Shown piece after piece: positions 1 through 11,600 of a DNA stretch of 64,000 nucleotides. Source of the stretch: Rhyzopertha dominica (lineage: Eukaryota > Arthropoda > Insecta > Coleoptera > Bostrichidae). Position 1 is the stretch's first letter. Each line of letters begins with the position of its first letter. The notes beneath the pieces were generated by a model. It was not told where the DNA came from, did no database searches, and saw only the letters and a program-made list of their open reading frames with translations. The position numbers were made by a program, and so were the translations under genes. The stretch lies in NCBI GenBank assembly GCA_025024175.1, contig QCXZ01000041.1, positions 48,479,786-48,543,785 on the forward strand. The letters run 5' to 3'.

Positions 1-320
1 ATGGGGGTGGCAGGTCGACACACGGGACCGGCGGGGCGGCGGGAGGGGGTCGTTACGCCAGTAATTAACTGCGACTCGATAATTAATTAGTTCCAACGAG
101 CACCGTTCGGCGCCGCCACACTCGTCGGTGCGGGGCCGCGTTTTAGGGCCAGATTCGCGCCAACGCCCCCCAGCCCGTCGACCGTACGTGCCGAGATGCC
201 GTTTCGGACTGAAATATTTGACTGTTAAGGGCTGTTTTGCGTGTCGGGATGTGTTGGCGACCAGAAAATTTGTTTTGCAGTGTTTTTGGGGGCGGTCGGG
301 GGCAGGAGGTGTTTAATGAT
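1..320. promoter_or_regulatory. GC-rich non-repeat island with two homeodomain-type sites (candidate cis-regulatory DNA)
   Basis: The block is clearly richer in G+C and CpG than the AT-rich DNA that follows, and I see no terminal repeats or transposase coding. It holds TAATTAAC at 62-69 and TAATTAATTAG at 80-90, two TAATTA cores 18 bp apart. Paired-class homeodomains, including the Vsx family encoded later in this window, bind TAATTA cores. A regulatory role is inferred from composition and motif only. Short open frames on both strands look like chance. Confidence 0.3.
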
Positions 321-396
321 CGATGCAAAGATTATGGATAGAATATATTCTTCTTGAATATTCGTAGAAGCTGTTTGCTATGGTAAAGTTCATGTA

Positions 397-2037
397 CAGT
401 GGACTCTCGATTATCCGAAATGCTCGGGACTACACCTCTTTCGGATAATAAAAGTATAAGCCCTTAAGTAAATACATCTATATCATATATCTATATTTTA
501 AAAACATATGCACATGTTATGTAGATGAAATAAAGGAATTTAATTTGGGTTGCTTTATACCTTTGAATACATTTTTGGTTGCATCTTCTAAATGTTGTTC
601 AACATACAACATAGCTTTGCAGGTCTACATTGGATAATTCCTCGTTGCATTAATGTCTTCATGGGTAACATCATTAAACTCATTTATTTCAGTTGCAGGA
701 TTACAAACTCGGCTATTCATCCTTTACTCGTAAAAAACTTCGTGTTTTATTGGTAGTGTGGCTCCCATGGGCGTACCGAAGGGGGGGCTGCTGCCCCCCG
801 CTGGACCTGGGTTCCCAACTCTGGGCCTTTTCAATTTGTATTTCACAATTTTCATCCAGAACTCATATTTGACCCTTGCAAATGACCTTCTCTAATAAGT
901 CGCTGTCAAATGGTTTCCAAGCTTAATCGATGCCATGTGCGTTTTGAAGCCGTAACTGCAACATTCTTGTTGTTACGAATCGTTGTCTTAGGGCGGATAT
1001 AGCTTTAAAAGACTATCTTGGTCAGGATGAGTCATAACACGGTATCTGCTAAAGTTCAGCTCTTCTACCTTTTCCTATAAAGATTGTTCAACTAACTACT
1101 ATTATATGGAATCACATCAGAATTTATCATATATTCGGTGATAACTCTAACTTTTGTACCAAATTTCTAAATTCACATTTTAACAATTAATACAAAGAAA
1201 ACAAAAAAAAACTAAAAATCCATCCGAACTCACGTTTATGAAAGTCAATTTATTTAATATAAGTTTCAGGAATCCAGTAAAAGCATTATCAGCACGAATT
1301 AAAATCCGGTGTGTTGTTAAAAATGCAATTAAATATATTCCAGTTTATTTAAATGAAGCTTAATTTGGTTAAAATATTAAGTAGTCCGTTAATTTTTGAG
1401 AGCAATGCACTGGCGATCTAAGAAGGTTGGCTTGACGCATAATGCTGAGGCATTTGTGATTCCGAGTTTTAATAATGTAAGTTATCTATCGAGTCTATTT
1501 CCCTAGGGAGTAAAAATTACTACAATTGTATCTTTAGCACCTATACATATGAACTCCCAGCTTAAATTTCTAAAGCTTCGGGTGTGAGAAGTTGAAACTG
1601 TACTAAAAGCGCATGCATTAGTCTTTGATATGTGTTAATTCTGAATCGTGCAACTATTAGTAGAACGTTTAAGGTGAAATTTATGTTCCTTTGGTACTTC
1701 GTATGATATCATTATACATTATGTGGATCACGGATCTTTATTCTCCCAAATAAAATTTATCAACTCATTTTTTTGTTAAACGCGAGAGCGATGCAACTGA
1801 ATGCGCCTCACCTAACTGAGTTTATCAATAACGGAATCAGTAATAAAGGGGCTTTGTATGATCAGTGTACATAGAAAACATATAAATATTTTGGGTCTTT
1901 ATTTCACAGAAGATGTTTTAAGTCACCTTGCAGAAAATCCACCGAGAATTGTTACGCTATGTCTTTCGGATGGTGGGAAAATATTTTTACTAACCCTTTC
2001 GGATAATGAGCTGTTTCGTATAATCGAGAGTCTACTG
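397..2037. mobile_element. pogo/Tigger-like DNA transposon, 1.64 kb, no transposase ORF
   Basis: The left end reads CAGTGGACTCTCGATTATCC and the right end, reverse complemented, CAGTAGACTCTCGATTATAC. Each is directly flanked by a TA dinucleotide (395-396 and 2038-2039), the duplicated target of the Tc1/mariner/pogo superfamily. A second TTTCGGATAAT motif lies inside both ends. These termini resemble Tigger/pogo ends. No open frame in the interior resembles a pogo transposase, so this is a non-autonomous or heavily decayed copy. A C/G-tract patch near 768-805 could be a nested insertion. Confidence 0.75.
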
Positions 2038-2119
2038 TATTGTTGTCCCCGCGAAAAGATTTGAAAGTGTTGATCTTCTTTCAGCATAGTATCCTAACAT
2101 GTCGGTACACTTGACTATT

Positions 2120-2235
2120 TCTATCATTCTTACGTTTAGGGAACAAATTGTAGTCATTGGGGTCTAAATCTGGAGAACAGGGTGGGGTTTAATCTCCAGT
2201 TCTTTTGAAAAAACAGCCCACCACGTCTGAGTTTT
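2120..2235 (-). pseudogene. mariner-type transposase fragment
   Basis: Read on the minus strand this gives PPCSPDLDPNDYNLFP, close to the family signature PPYSPDLAPxDYxLFP that carries the third catalytic aspartate of DD34D mariner transposases. Neighbouring sequence drifts out of frame and I found no terminal inverted repeats, so only this scrap of the catalytic domain can be supported. It lies just outside the right end of the pogo-like element. Confidence 0.5.
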
Positions 2236-2239
2236 CTGC

Positions 2240-2870
2240 CTTTTTTCTTTGCTGCACAAACTCTACATTCCATGTTTTGCCTCATTATCGAAAGTTAGAG
2301 GGCGCTGTATACAATCACCTCACGGTCTTATCCTATCTATTACTTTTTCGTAGGTCGACATATTTAGAAAAAATAAACTTAACTTTTTCGTAGCAGGTAG
2401 CTAAAATTTGAAAAAAAAATATTGGTAAACCTCAAATTTAACAGCTGCTCAAATAACGAAGTTTCCTTACACATACACGACGGGTGGTACACCCTGTATA
2501 AGTCAGTCAAGCAACTTGGAGAAAAAGGACTAGTACTCAATTTTATAGATAAAAAACTGTTATTTTAACGACTTACGAAGAACATGTCTACATTATGCCT
2601 GTTTACATACATACCTAAAACCAGTAGCGATTACAAAAATCATTGTTTTTGGAAATAAGGACTAATGCATATAAAAAGTATAAAATTTACTAAGATTACT
2701 AAAATATCAGAATTATAGAAAAGAAAACTAATAATATAAACACTTTCATGATTAAAAAAAATTGCTTTTCAACCATAGAAAAGCCAACTATGACCTGCAT
2801 TTAAAAAATGAAAGTTTGTTTTACATCTCAAAATGTGACTCTTGTCTATGCCACTAGATACACAATGAAA
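2240..2870. other. AT-rich stretch, nothing recognised
   Basis: No coding similarity, terminal repeats or RNA gene seen. Short A/T runs only. Confidence 0.4.
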
Positions 2871-2873
2871 GTA

Positions 2874-3230
2874 CAGGGTTTCTATAAATGATCCAGGGCG
2901 CTTCTGGAAATTATCGATCAAATCAATTTGCCGCCTCTCAGGAAAGTGACGTATACTTGTCATCTGTCTATTTTTGAATCATTTGATATATTTTAATACG
3001 AGAAAACGCCTAGTAGTATGTATTTTCAACACATTCTGTAGTGTTTTGTGGGATAATTAACTTTAAGGTTGCAGAAAGCTCACATTTCGGAGCTGTGTGT
3101 GACAATGATCTGCTACCTTCAACTACTATCGCCGTGCATATTGTAGTTTGGTAGCAGTTACAAAAAGGCGGCACAAAAAATTCAGAAATCAACTCCGCCT
3201 GCGTTGCATAAATCATTTATAGAAGCCCCG
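2874..3230. mobile_element. MITE, copy 1 of a family shared with 32652-32993
   Basis: The ends are inverted repeats (CAGGGTTTCTATAAATGAT at the left; the right end reverse complemented reads CGGGGCTTCTATAAATGAT), and TA dinucleotides flank both sides (2872-2873 and 3231-3232). There is no coding capacity. Almost the whole length aligns with 32652-32993, including a shared block that reads GACGTATxxTTGTCAT and a shared GTTACAAAAAGGCGGCAC. TA target and size fit a non-autonomous Tc1/mariner-type element. Confidence 0.8.
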
Positions 3231-3559
3231 TATCTATTAATAAAAATGTCTACATTTTTTTGTATCACATAACCAAGCGAGATATATATATATCGAGGAC
3301 TGAAGAAATGCAAGGTTATTAAAAAAGTNGCTATAGATTTAGAACAAAAAACAATGTAAGGAAGTCAAGTCCAATGCGTATTAATAATTATGATCAAAAT
3401 CAAAACCCATGTATAGTAGGTATTGCCAGCGCTACCCATAGGTCACATGTCAGTATTTAGTATCTTATTTTAGGTACCACGCCGCGTCCCCTTTACACCC
3501 TCAAATTTGACAGCCAACGTCATACTCAGCATTAAAAATCACGTTGAATGACACACATG

Positions 3560-4300
3560 AATGAATATGTCATACTGTATGAAAAATTTTGACTATAGCG
3601 GCAGTGCACCACCGACTCCACCTCAAAAAAAGTTGTTTGGGTTTGCCTACAGTCGATAAACTACCATCTAGCAAAAACCCGAGGTCAATCCGACGCTTAG
3701 CAGCCGAGATACTATCAACGGCCGGACGGGTGGACTCCAAATTGAGCAAATAAGCGCTCCCATTTTGAGTGGGTTGGACTAAAGGCTTAATGATAAAGGA
3801 AAACATTAAAAAGGAAAATTAAGGTTATTTACCCCCAAGTTCTTCGATGATTTTTAAGTTTGTGTTGAGACAAACGTCATAATTGCGTCAGTGGACCAAG
3901 ATTGGCCCGCAAACGCTACAGTCCGTTTGAGTCATAAACCAGTGTTGTCGTTTACAAGTTGCCCCAATACAATGCAACATAATTACACAAGAATAATATA
4001 ATGGTGGGAATGCGAGGCAGTTTACGCGCCGTATATCTGGTCCGGAAGCGTGGAAATGCTAGTCCTATGGCCTGCAGGCGCATAGTTCGCCTGAATTTTC
4101 AACTACAATAAGCCATCTTGGGACTTAATTACACCAGAGCGTTACTTAATTTGGAATTTCATTTGGTGCGAGCCAGGTCGCAAATCAGGGAGGGGGTAAT
4201 TTCCTAGCTGGGTCCTTTAAGCGCACGAGGATTGGCCTGTTAAAAGGAAATTCCAAAATTTTTGCCTCTGAACTATTAAGGAGAGAGCGCGTGGATGAAT
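3560..4300. promoter_or_regulatory. GC-enriched non-repeat blocks (candidate cis-regulatory DNA)
   Basis: Two blocks, about 3560-3800 and 3880-4300, are richer in CpG and G+C than their flanks and carry several TTAATT/TAATT cores (for example ACTTAATTACACC near 4123). No protein similarity or transposon ends are seen. Role inferred only. Confidence 0.25.
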
Positions 4301-4879
4301 TCGAAGAATCAAAATAACAAACATACAGATGTGGTGCTTTTTGGACGCAATTTAAGGAAAGCAATATTGAACTTAAAGATAAATGAGTAAAGAGTGATTG
4401 AAGTTGGGCTCCTTACACGAGAATTAATTCATAGCATCGAGGTTGAAAAGCGTTTTATGAAATATTTTGCCTTTGCTTCTCCAAATACAAGATGGCATAA
4501 TAGTGGCAAACAACTAGACAAGTCATTTTACTTAAGTGCTCACGTACAGGAAACTGAAATTTAACGGACCGCTTGTAAGTTATGGCTATTTGAGTTTAAA
4601 AATACTTTTTCACACATTAAGTCATTCGAAAAGTTCAGGATGGCATGACCTTTTCAGAAGGATTTTCTAAATTATAGAAGAAATGCTTACAATTTTCCAA
4701 ATTAAAATAAATTTTACTTTACAGCCTTTAGAATAAGTACANAATTATGATTATTCCAGAAAAATCGCTGTCACTTGTATAAACACAGGTAAAATATCAA
4801 CCTTTCGTTTTGGTTACTTCTGAATGTAATTTTCTTCGATGAAGCAACAAAGCTGTGATCATCTTATTAAAAAACTTTT

Positions 4880-5420
4880 TGTTGTGACACAATCCATGCA
4901 CAATTCCAAAAGTGGAGATAATGTTATCTGTAGAATCCTCAGTAACATTGCTTCCGAAGAATCAAGCTGATAAAGTTAGGATGGATGTATGCCATGCCGT
5001 TAGAAAATAATAAGTCTGTGATGGTAGTGCATGACTAGAACGGATAAACATATAAAACGTATAAAACATTAATTCGAGATGCCACCTCAAGAAAATTGCT
5101 AGTGATCTTATTAGAATATTTAATTATTTTTAATTATTTACCAAAGCTGCGTGGTTTGCCCGAATTCTATAAAACGAATGTTACCCTAAAACTAATACTC
5201 AGAGTAATAATTCTTGTTGCTGGCCAGCAACTGTTTGAAGCTTCATGTAGGAAAAACTCGTAGTTTCATCAGAAATTGGTCATAATTTACTGATCTTAAA
5301 GCAACTGATATTTTAGCTAGTTTAGATGTGTTTTTTCTATTTACGAAGGTAGCAATATCCGAAATAACATATTATTATCAAACCCCAACGTGATTAATTA
5401 CATGATACAATAGACAAATG
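4880..5420 (+). pseudogene. PLE1 Penelope-like retroelement relic (N-terminal region and RT start)
   Basis: The part near 4900-5010 matches the PLE1 N-terminal coding seen on the opposite strand at 21641-21950 (shared AATTCCAAxAGTGGAGATAAT and AGGATGGATGTATGCCA). Downstream the translation gives LRGLPEFYKTNVTL, a decayed form of the PLE reverse transcriptase motif LYGLPKIHKxxVPLRP, then DILASLDVFFLFTKV (compare DILVSFDVVSLFTKV). Stops and frame changes are frequent. The copy ends before the YVDD motif. Confidence 0.6.
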
Positions 5421-5689
5421 ATTTGATGACTATAAACAAAAATCACAACAAAATATACAATAAAAACCTGTATTATAGTTATAAAAATAATATAGAAACC
5501 TTCTTATTTTAAAATTCCTGCTTTTAAAAATAAAGTGCTGGTTCTCCTTTAAACTATAGGCTCGTCGCTGTCCTACCTATTATATCCATACATTCGAACT
5601 TGTCATCTATAGTCAGTTATCTAGCTACTTATCCAAGTCGCAGCCTGGAATCTATCGGACTACATATATCGCGGTGCTTTTAATGACTC

Positions 5690-6575
5690 CGCCTTTGCTT
5701 ATAGAATACACAAGTTATACTTTATTGGTATTCGAGCTATCAGTATAAATTTGTCGTATCTTAAAAGCACGACGCAACCGGTATTTACAGTCAGAACAAA
5801 AAGTTATCAGAGGAGNGCCACAGGGCTCTGTCCTCGGTACACTGCTGTCTTTGATTTACATTAATGACTTGCTAGGCGATGTACAAGGACCTAATCTNAA
5901 ACCTATGTTGTTTACTGATGATTTCGCATTTAAACATTCCTCAATTGTGGTTGTGAATTTATTTTGATGATACTCTGATTATTATATCCACATTGATTAC
6001 CTTTATCGAAAAGCACCTTCCCAAATATTCTGAGTGGGGAAAATATTTAGTTTATTGGACAGTGATAATGGTAATAAATAAGGGTCACTTACTTTACCTA
6101 TTGTCATGCTCGGATGTCTTATGAGATAACTATCTGGATAGGTGCAGCCTCTTTCCATCTAGAGACCATTGTGGAAGCTTCTTCAGTTGCCCAGTTAGTC
6201 CACTTTTTGAGTTAGAAATACTACATCTTACAAAACCGAAGCTAGGAAAATATGATCAATTGTGATCATCATAGGCGTAATACCAGGAGAAATAAAAGTA
6301 TAATAGATAAACAATGAAGGAATAGACAAATGCAGAAATGTCTTCCTCCTTGTAGGTATACGTTTTTTGAACAAAATTTCATTAAAAAAAGAGCTTAAGA
6401 CATTCTTTTAACGAGACCTTTGTATAGTAAAGGTGGATTTTTTCAACTGTCAATTTTTTATGTATGACTTTGTCTTATTAATTTATATAGTTATATATAT
6501 ATATTCTACGTATTCTGTTGACGCGTGTATAAGAATGTAATGTATTCTAGCACTAAATAAACGTTATTATTATTT
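5690..6575 (+). pseudogene. non-LTR retrotransposon (LINE) reverse transcriptase, 5'-truncated relic
   Basis: The translation contains VIRGxPQGSVLGTLLSLIYI followed by NDL, the RT block around the GVPQGSVLGP motif, and then LFTDDFAFKHS where active elements have FADD; the first residue of the pair that binds metal is kept. The rest is full of stops. The 3' end, AAATAAACGTTATTATTATT at about 6556-6575, is a short TTA-rich tail like the one on the LINE at 52790-53585. The family looks jockey/CR1-like. Confidence 0.65.
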
Positions 6576-6977
6576 GTTTTAACACTGCCATTTTGCTGGC
6601 AGGGCTTACCATTTGCTAAGAGCACTCCGTACTTCTCAGAACTAGTGGCATATTACTATCCTAGTGTTTTTCTTATTACGTGTGGTGTTTCGAGTAACGT
6701 TATTTTTGTGGATTCCATTACGTGTTCATTCCCTAAAAGTTTTTTTAACCACTCCATAAGACTTCCATTGGTAGTTCCGACGGCACCTATTAAGATATGA
6801 ATAATTGATGTTTTTAGCCCCCACATTCTCTGTATCTATTTGCAGGTCTGGGTTCTTTAGTATTTTTTTAATTATTCCGCCAGATGTTATTATTACATCT
6901 TTTATTAAGTAAGTTTTATCTTGGGTGTTTTTAATTAGCATATCAGGTTTGTTTAAATCTATTTTATCTGTATGCAC
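6576..6977 (-). pseudogene. LINE C-terminal domain and 3' UTR, opposite strand
   Basis: On the minus strand the frame reads DKIDLNKPDMLIKN...TYLIKDVIIT, then VKKTFRE, and after a frameshift ITLLETPHVIRKTLG. This resembles the C-terminal domain of a group of R2-like or orphan LINE proteins that read xNKPDIxIxD...xLIDVxI and end in TAxLGTAHILRK. The 3' UTR has the small CTGCCA...TGGCAG hairpin and an AATAATAAT tail. It sits tail to tail with the + strand LINE at 5690-6575, sharing the A/T tail region. Assignment to a named clade is uncertain. Confidence 0.5.
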
Positions 6978-7170
6978 TTGTGTATCTCATAAGATCGTTA
7001 CATTTTTATTTTGTTCAACCGCTTTTGGTGTTACTGGTATATTATAGCGTTTCACAGGTTATAATGCAGGGTCGAACATACTTTATCGTGTCTCTTTATA
7101 TACTCATTTTTACCAAGCACTGGACATCCTGTCGTTATATGTTTTCTAAACTTCCTGTTTCCCGTTTATA

Positions 7171-7618
7171 CGAGGGGTGGCTATAAAATAACGGGACTGA
7201 CGCTGCAGTGGAACGAGTGCGAAGGGCAAATCATGGGTTTTGCACCAAGACAATGCGCCAGCTCATTCCGCGTTATCTGTTAAGCGGATCCTGACCAAGT
7301 ACAGCATCCCAGTGTTATAACATCCACCTTACTCGCCAGACCTAGCACCATGTGACTTTTATCTTTTCCCTAAGGTGAAATCTGCATTGAAAGGTACGAG
7401 ATTTGAATCCGTAGAAGCTGTTCAAGAAAAAGTGGCAAGAGTCCTGAAAGAGTTGACACACGATGACTTGCAGCACTGTTTCCGACAATGGAAAATTCGC
7501 ATGAAGCGTTGCAGGGATAGAGAAGGGGTGTATATTGAAGGTGATAATAAGTAATTATGTATAAAATGAAAAGAAAATTTTTTCATCATCAGACCCGTTA
7601 TTTTATAGCCACACCTCG
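7171..7618 (+). mobile_element. internally deleted DD34D mariner, 448 bp, intact termini
   Basis: Terminal inverted repeats of about 30 bp (left CGAGGGGTGGCTATAAAATA, right end reverse complemented CGAGGTGTGGCTATAAAATA, and on through ACGGG) differ at only two positions, and TA duplications lie at 7169-7170 and 7619-7620. The remaining coding part is the 3' half of a mariner transposase: WVLHQDNAPAHS with the second catalytic D, then HPPYSPDLAPCDFYLFP with the third D. The spacing is 34 residues, so DD34D. One in-frame TAA lies between them. The N-terminal DNA-binding half and the first D are gone. High TIR identity suggests it is young and was mobilised in trans. Confidence 0.9.
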
Positions 7619-7829
7619 TATTGTCCATGCAAAGGTTTTTCTCTTCATTTTATTGCTGTTTGAGTTTTTGGTCTGCTCTGTGGTTTTATGGCTTTCACCT
7701 TAATTAAAGCCTTGTCAGGTTCTTTTTTCCTTTATTATATTTATTTATATTATTATTATTTTTATTAAAGAAAGCAGTCTTTAGCGCAAATATGTATTAA
7801 GACTAGCCAAAATTTTCAAAGCACCACGT

Positions 7830-8240
7830 AGACGTATATAACCCGATTACCCTTTGTGCACCGCAAAAGGACAGTAGGTAAGCACTTTAGACGAGGAGTG
7901 CGAGGTCAGGTGTCCGATGTCATCCGCGCGACACCTACTCAATAGAATGAACAGGCCTGGAGAAGCGTAAAGTGCCTGCTTATTGTGCCTCAATTTGTTG
8001 CCTGGATGTGAGTAAATCTCCTGCTTCAGCGCCCTTTCATGCCATTCATGCACTGACAGCGTGGCTCAACAGATGTTATCATCACCTCTTCGCTGATTAT
8101 GCTGAGGAAGTGCTTGCTTCGGTGTAGCATGTGTGGCTGGGCTCATGTGTGATTTACCTGTTGGAATGACATCGAATCTTTGGGCGAATCTGTCAATTTA
8201 GTGTTCACTCAGTTCTCCGCTTAAATGCACATTTGAAATT
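7830..8240. promoter_or_regulatory. GC-enriched non-repeat island (candidate cis-regulatory DNA)
   Basis: A CpG-containing block with no coding or repeat signature, abruptly bounded by AT-rich sequence. No specific sites can be assigned with confidence. Confidence 0.22.
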
Positions 8241-8639
8241 AGAAGCAATGTAAAGTTTAGTATTTACCACGCAGAAACGTTTATCAACTTTGACTTTGTA
8301 AAGTTACATGTAATATTAGGTTAAAATATATCATAAAATTTTGGGAGCATGCTATGTATATAGGGTGTCTCGATAAAAATAAGAAGATTTTTTCATACAA
8401 ACACAGCCCCGTAAGTTCTTGGTTTTTAAGATACAGGGTGTCAATGGGTGATAAAGCCAACTGTTTTTATTTTTTGGAAAAGCTATTTTGAAAATTATGA
8501 TTATACTTGGCATGTAATGATATGTTTGTAGGATACATAAAAGACTTCAATTTAAAGCTTGTAGCGTAGAGCATCACTATCAGTTAACTTAAAACACTTT
8601 TTTGTTTTTGCCATAACTTTTTATACAGACGGATTGTCA

Positions 8640-8935
8640 ATAATCTCACCTAACTGTCTTAAAAGAACCACTCAAAATAAACAAAAATGGTACTCTTTCC
8701 TCATATGTCTAAAGTGTACCGTTTCATCAGACAATGAGAACATACATTTACACTATCCTATCCATCTGCCTGGGTAATGTGTGGTTAACCACTAATTACA
8801 TTTCTCCCGAAATGTCCTGAAGAATCGTCATGCTGATAATACACTTTTTGCCTAATTTCAAGAGGCATGTCTTCTAAAAGCTCTACTAAAGTGTTTTCTA
8901 CACTCACCGGCACGAAAAACTGAGCAGATGAATTT
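8640..8935 (-). pseudogene. DD41D-like mariner transposase relic
   Basis: The minus strand reads LEDMPLEIRQKVYYQHDDSS then GHFGRNV, followed after a small indel by WLTTHYPGRWIG and a stop. This is the region around the second catalytic aspartate of the insect mariner group whose transposases read QxDGAPPHF...RWIGRxGPI. The third D is not recognisable. The decayed remainder may continue to about 8440. A GATACAGGGTGTC motif at 8430-8442 could be a terminal repeat, but I could not find its partner. Confidence 0.6.
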
Positions 8936-9159
8936 TTTTAAACAAACTTAATATTTTAACGTTTTGTGATGTTTTATTATTATAATATCTTAAACGCAAA
9001 CATGACAACATGTTTTAAGTATTTTCTGACAACAATTTAACCTTTATTTGAAGGAAAAAAATGTTTTTAAATAAAAACTCACAAAAATAAAAAAATGCAC
9101 AGATCTTATCACTTAAAAGTGCATAGTTGGCCATGAACCCACGGTAACAATGGTGAGCG

Positions 9160-10070
9160 ATATGTTGCCCAACAGTATGACATATCCAACAGCACTGTGC
9201 ACCGTATTATTACACGTTTCTTGGAAACTGGAGCTTACACCAGACGACCTGGAACTGCTCCCAACGAAGAACTAACGCTCATGATGAGATCGTCGTGCTA
9301 CGGCTAGAGATCAGAAATGGACTTCATCACGCCCGGAATACCAATATAAGCGAGCTGACAGTTACACGAAGACTTGGAGAAGCCAATCTTAACAGTCGTA
9401 GACCTGCAGCAGGCCCAGAGCTTCTTAGGCGTCATCGTGTTGCGCGACTTCAGTTTGCCAGAAATCACGAGCACTGGGGCGAAAATGAATGGGGACGCGT
9501 TTTGTTTACCGATAAGTCCAGATTTAGCCTGCGGTCTCCAGATGGTCGTAAGAAAGTATGGCGAAGACAACAACAGCGTTTTTCAGAATGTACCTTCAGT
9601 CCCAGGGTAGGTTACCAAGGGGGCTAAGTTATGGTGTGGGCAGGAATTTCTCTGGAGGCACACACAGAATTGTACATCCCTCTAAGAGGCTCCTTAACTG
9701 CTGCCAGATACATTGATGAAATTCTCCAAGATCTTCTAGTCCCCTATTTGATATTATTGGACATGACTTTCTTCTGTTGCATGATAATGCCAGCCCGCAC
9801 ACCGCGAGAATCACATAACAGTACTTAAACGAATTAAACATTCCTGTTATAGAGTGGCCATCGATAAGTCCAGATGTGAACCCAATTGAACATGTTTGGG
9901 ACATGCTTGGACGGAGGATGCGAAGTCGTGTTCCTGCTCCTTTAACTTTAAATCAGATGCAACAAGCTCTTTTAGAGGAATGGGAATGTATTCCTCAAGA
10001 GGAACACGTGGGGGCAACACCCGTTATTAAAAATGCGTCTTTCCAGTTTTTGATCGATATAGGACGATAA
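9160..10070 (+). pseudogene. Tc1-like (DD34E) transposase, decayed
   Basis: Domains run in order: a helix-turn-helix DNA-binding part (QQYDISNSTVHRIITRF, then RRPGTAP), a frameshift near 9280, then RRHRVARLQFARNH and the catalytic core with VLFTDKSRFSL (first D; the usual E of TDESRF is K), HDNASPHTAR (second D) and NPIEHVWDMLGRRM (the E). Thirty-four positions separate the second D from the E, so DD34E. One in-frame TAA lies between them and another frame break near 9627. A complete family member is about 340 residues. No matching terminal inverted repeats were found. Confidence 0.85.
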
Positions 10071-10127
10071 TTTTCCACATCCGTGACATTTTTCATACAG
10101 TAGGAAAAACAGATTATTTATTATACA

Positions 10128-11600
10128 GGGTGTTCCATTTGAAATAAGTAAGTTGACGTGTACTTCTGATATGAGCGGAAGTGTCGGATTTCCTAAAAAT
10201 ATTTTAGGCAGATGTCCGCTATCAACATCGGTGCAGTTTAACTGAAAATGACACTCATATAGATCTCCTATAGTAATTATATTATCCTCCCGCTATGAGT
10301 CTTATTTCTCTATATGACTAGTCTTTTAAAACAAACTATTCGCCTATTTCTACGCATTACCTATTTCGACGAAATAAACAATTTATTTTTACACAACAGA
10401 TCCTAAATATTTCGGTGTTTGCACAGAACTGGAATTCGCGTAATAATTAAATAAATTTGTCAGCACCTGGTTCCTAACGATTTAAACTCTTTTAAAACAT
10501 CTTCGTTATGTGGCATAATTGACAGCCGGACGAGCTGCTGTGCTTTGGCAGTGTCAGGCAGCTTTTTTTCTAGGATTACACTAACGGCAGTCCGATCCAA
10601 TTAACAGTCTATCTTTAATTATTCGCTCAAATTGTCACACTCATCAGCGGACGTAACTGTATCGAAATTTTCGAATTGGGTCTTGTTAAAAATAATTCGG
10701 TTTAAACAGGATATTTTGTGAATTGCGAAGTAAGGTTTTCAAATGCACGAAAAGTATTTATCTGACGCTTTTTTATGAGATTGTTTATTTATTTATTGTA
10801 GTTATAAGTGAACATAATTACCCTTTTACCTTGGCACAGTATTAAGTGTCTACAATAATACAGTTATACTCATTTGACCTAAGAAATAATTGATGCATAA
10901 GAAGGCACTAAATGCATAAATCTACTTTCGATGAAAGATGATTCGCCCTAAAAGTCGATAACACATTCCAAGACACTAATTTTCAGATCAGATAGATTAA
11001 TCTGATTTTAGAGACAACCTCTACAAAATCGTCAATAAGTCAAGTAATACATGATGGACCTTATCGGTTTAAATCTTCACACTATGAATCGATGGGTATT
11101 GAGCAGTTTGATTCTATTTTAAAACAAATTATTATTAAACAATTAGAAATCCATCAAGGACTTCAACAATATATTCAGCAATCGTAGTTCAGTTTTTAAG
11201 ATATCGTGATTTAGTCAAAAAGAAAAAAGGAATGTTGTTATTAAGAACATAAACACATAGGAGGGTAAGGACAGTATAGTTTTTATATTTAAAAAATCTC
11301 CCACATTCCACCAAGCAAAATGAGAGTTGAAAAAGAGTTAATCTTCTCAGGCAGTACCGAGTAATTACAGGAATCTGAAATTAAGTAAAAATGTACACTG
11401 CCTAATTACAAAAACACTAGTTAACGTTTTAGGTTCGATGGCGCTTTGGTTAGAAAATGGTATGGTAACTAACTAGGGCTTTTAGGGGAAAAGTGCCGAA
11501 TACCAAATGGACAACATTTTGAGCATTTGTTGAGGTAGAAGTATTTAGACTGATTATATATTTTGAAATATTGCGCAAGCATCTGAGTATGTCAGTACCT
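10128..11600. other. AT-rich intergenic or intronic DNA, nothing recognised
   Basis: It opens with ACAGGGTGTTCCATTTGAAA, a sequence of the type found at mariner-like ends, but no partner end or coding region is seen. A slightly GC-richer patch lies at 10500-10680. The rest is AT-rich without features. Confidence 0.35.

Noticed and set aside
8906..10140. CACTCACCGGCACG at 8905-8918 and ACAGGGTG near 10128 as ends of the Tc1 relic
   Set aside because: The two sequences are not inverted copies of each other, so the element boundaries stay undefined.
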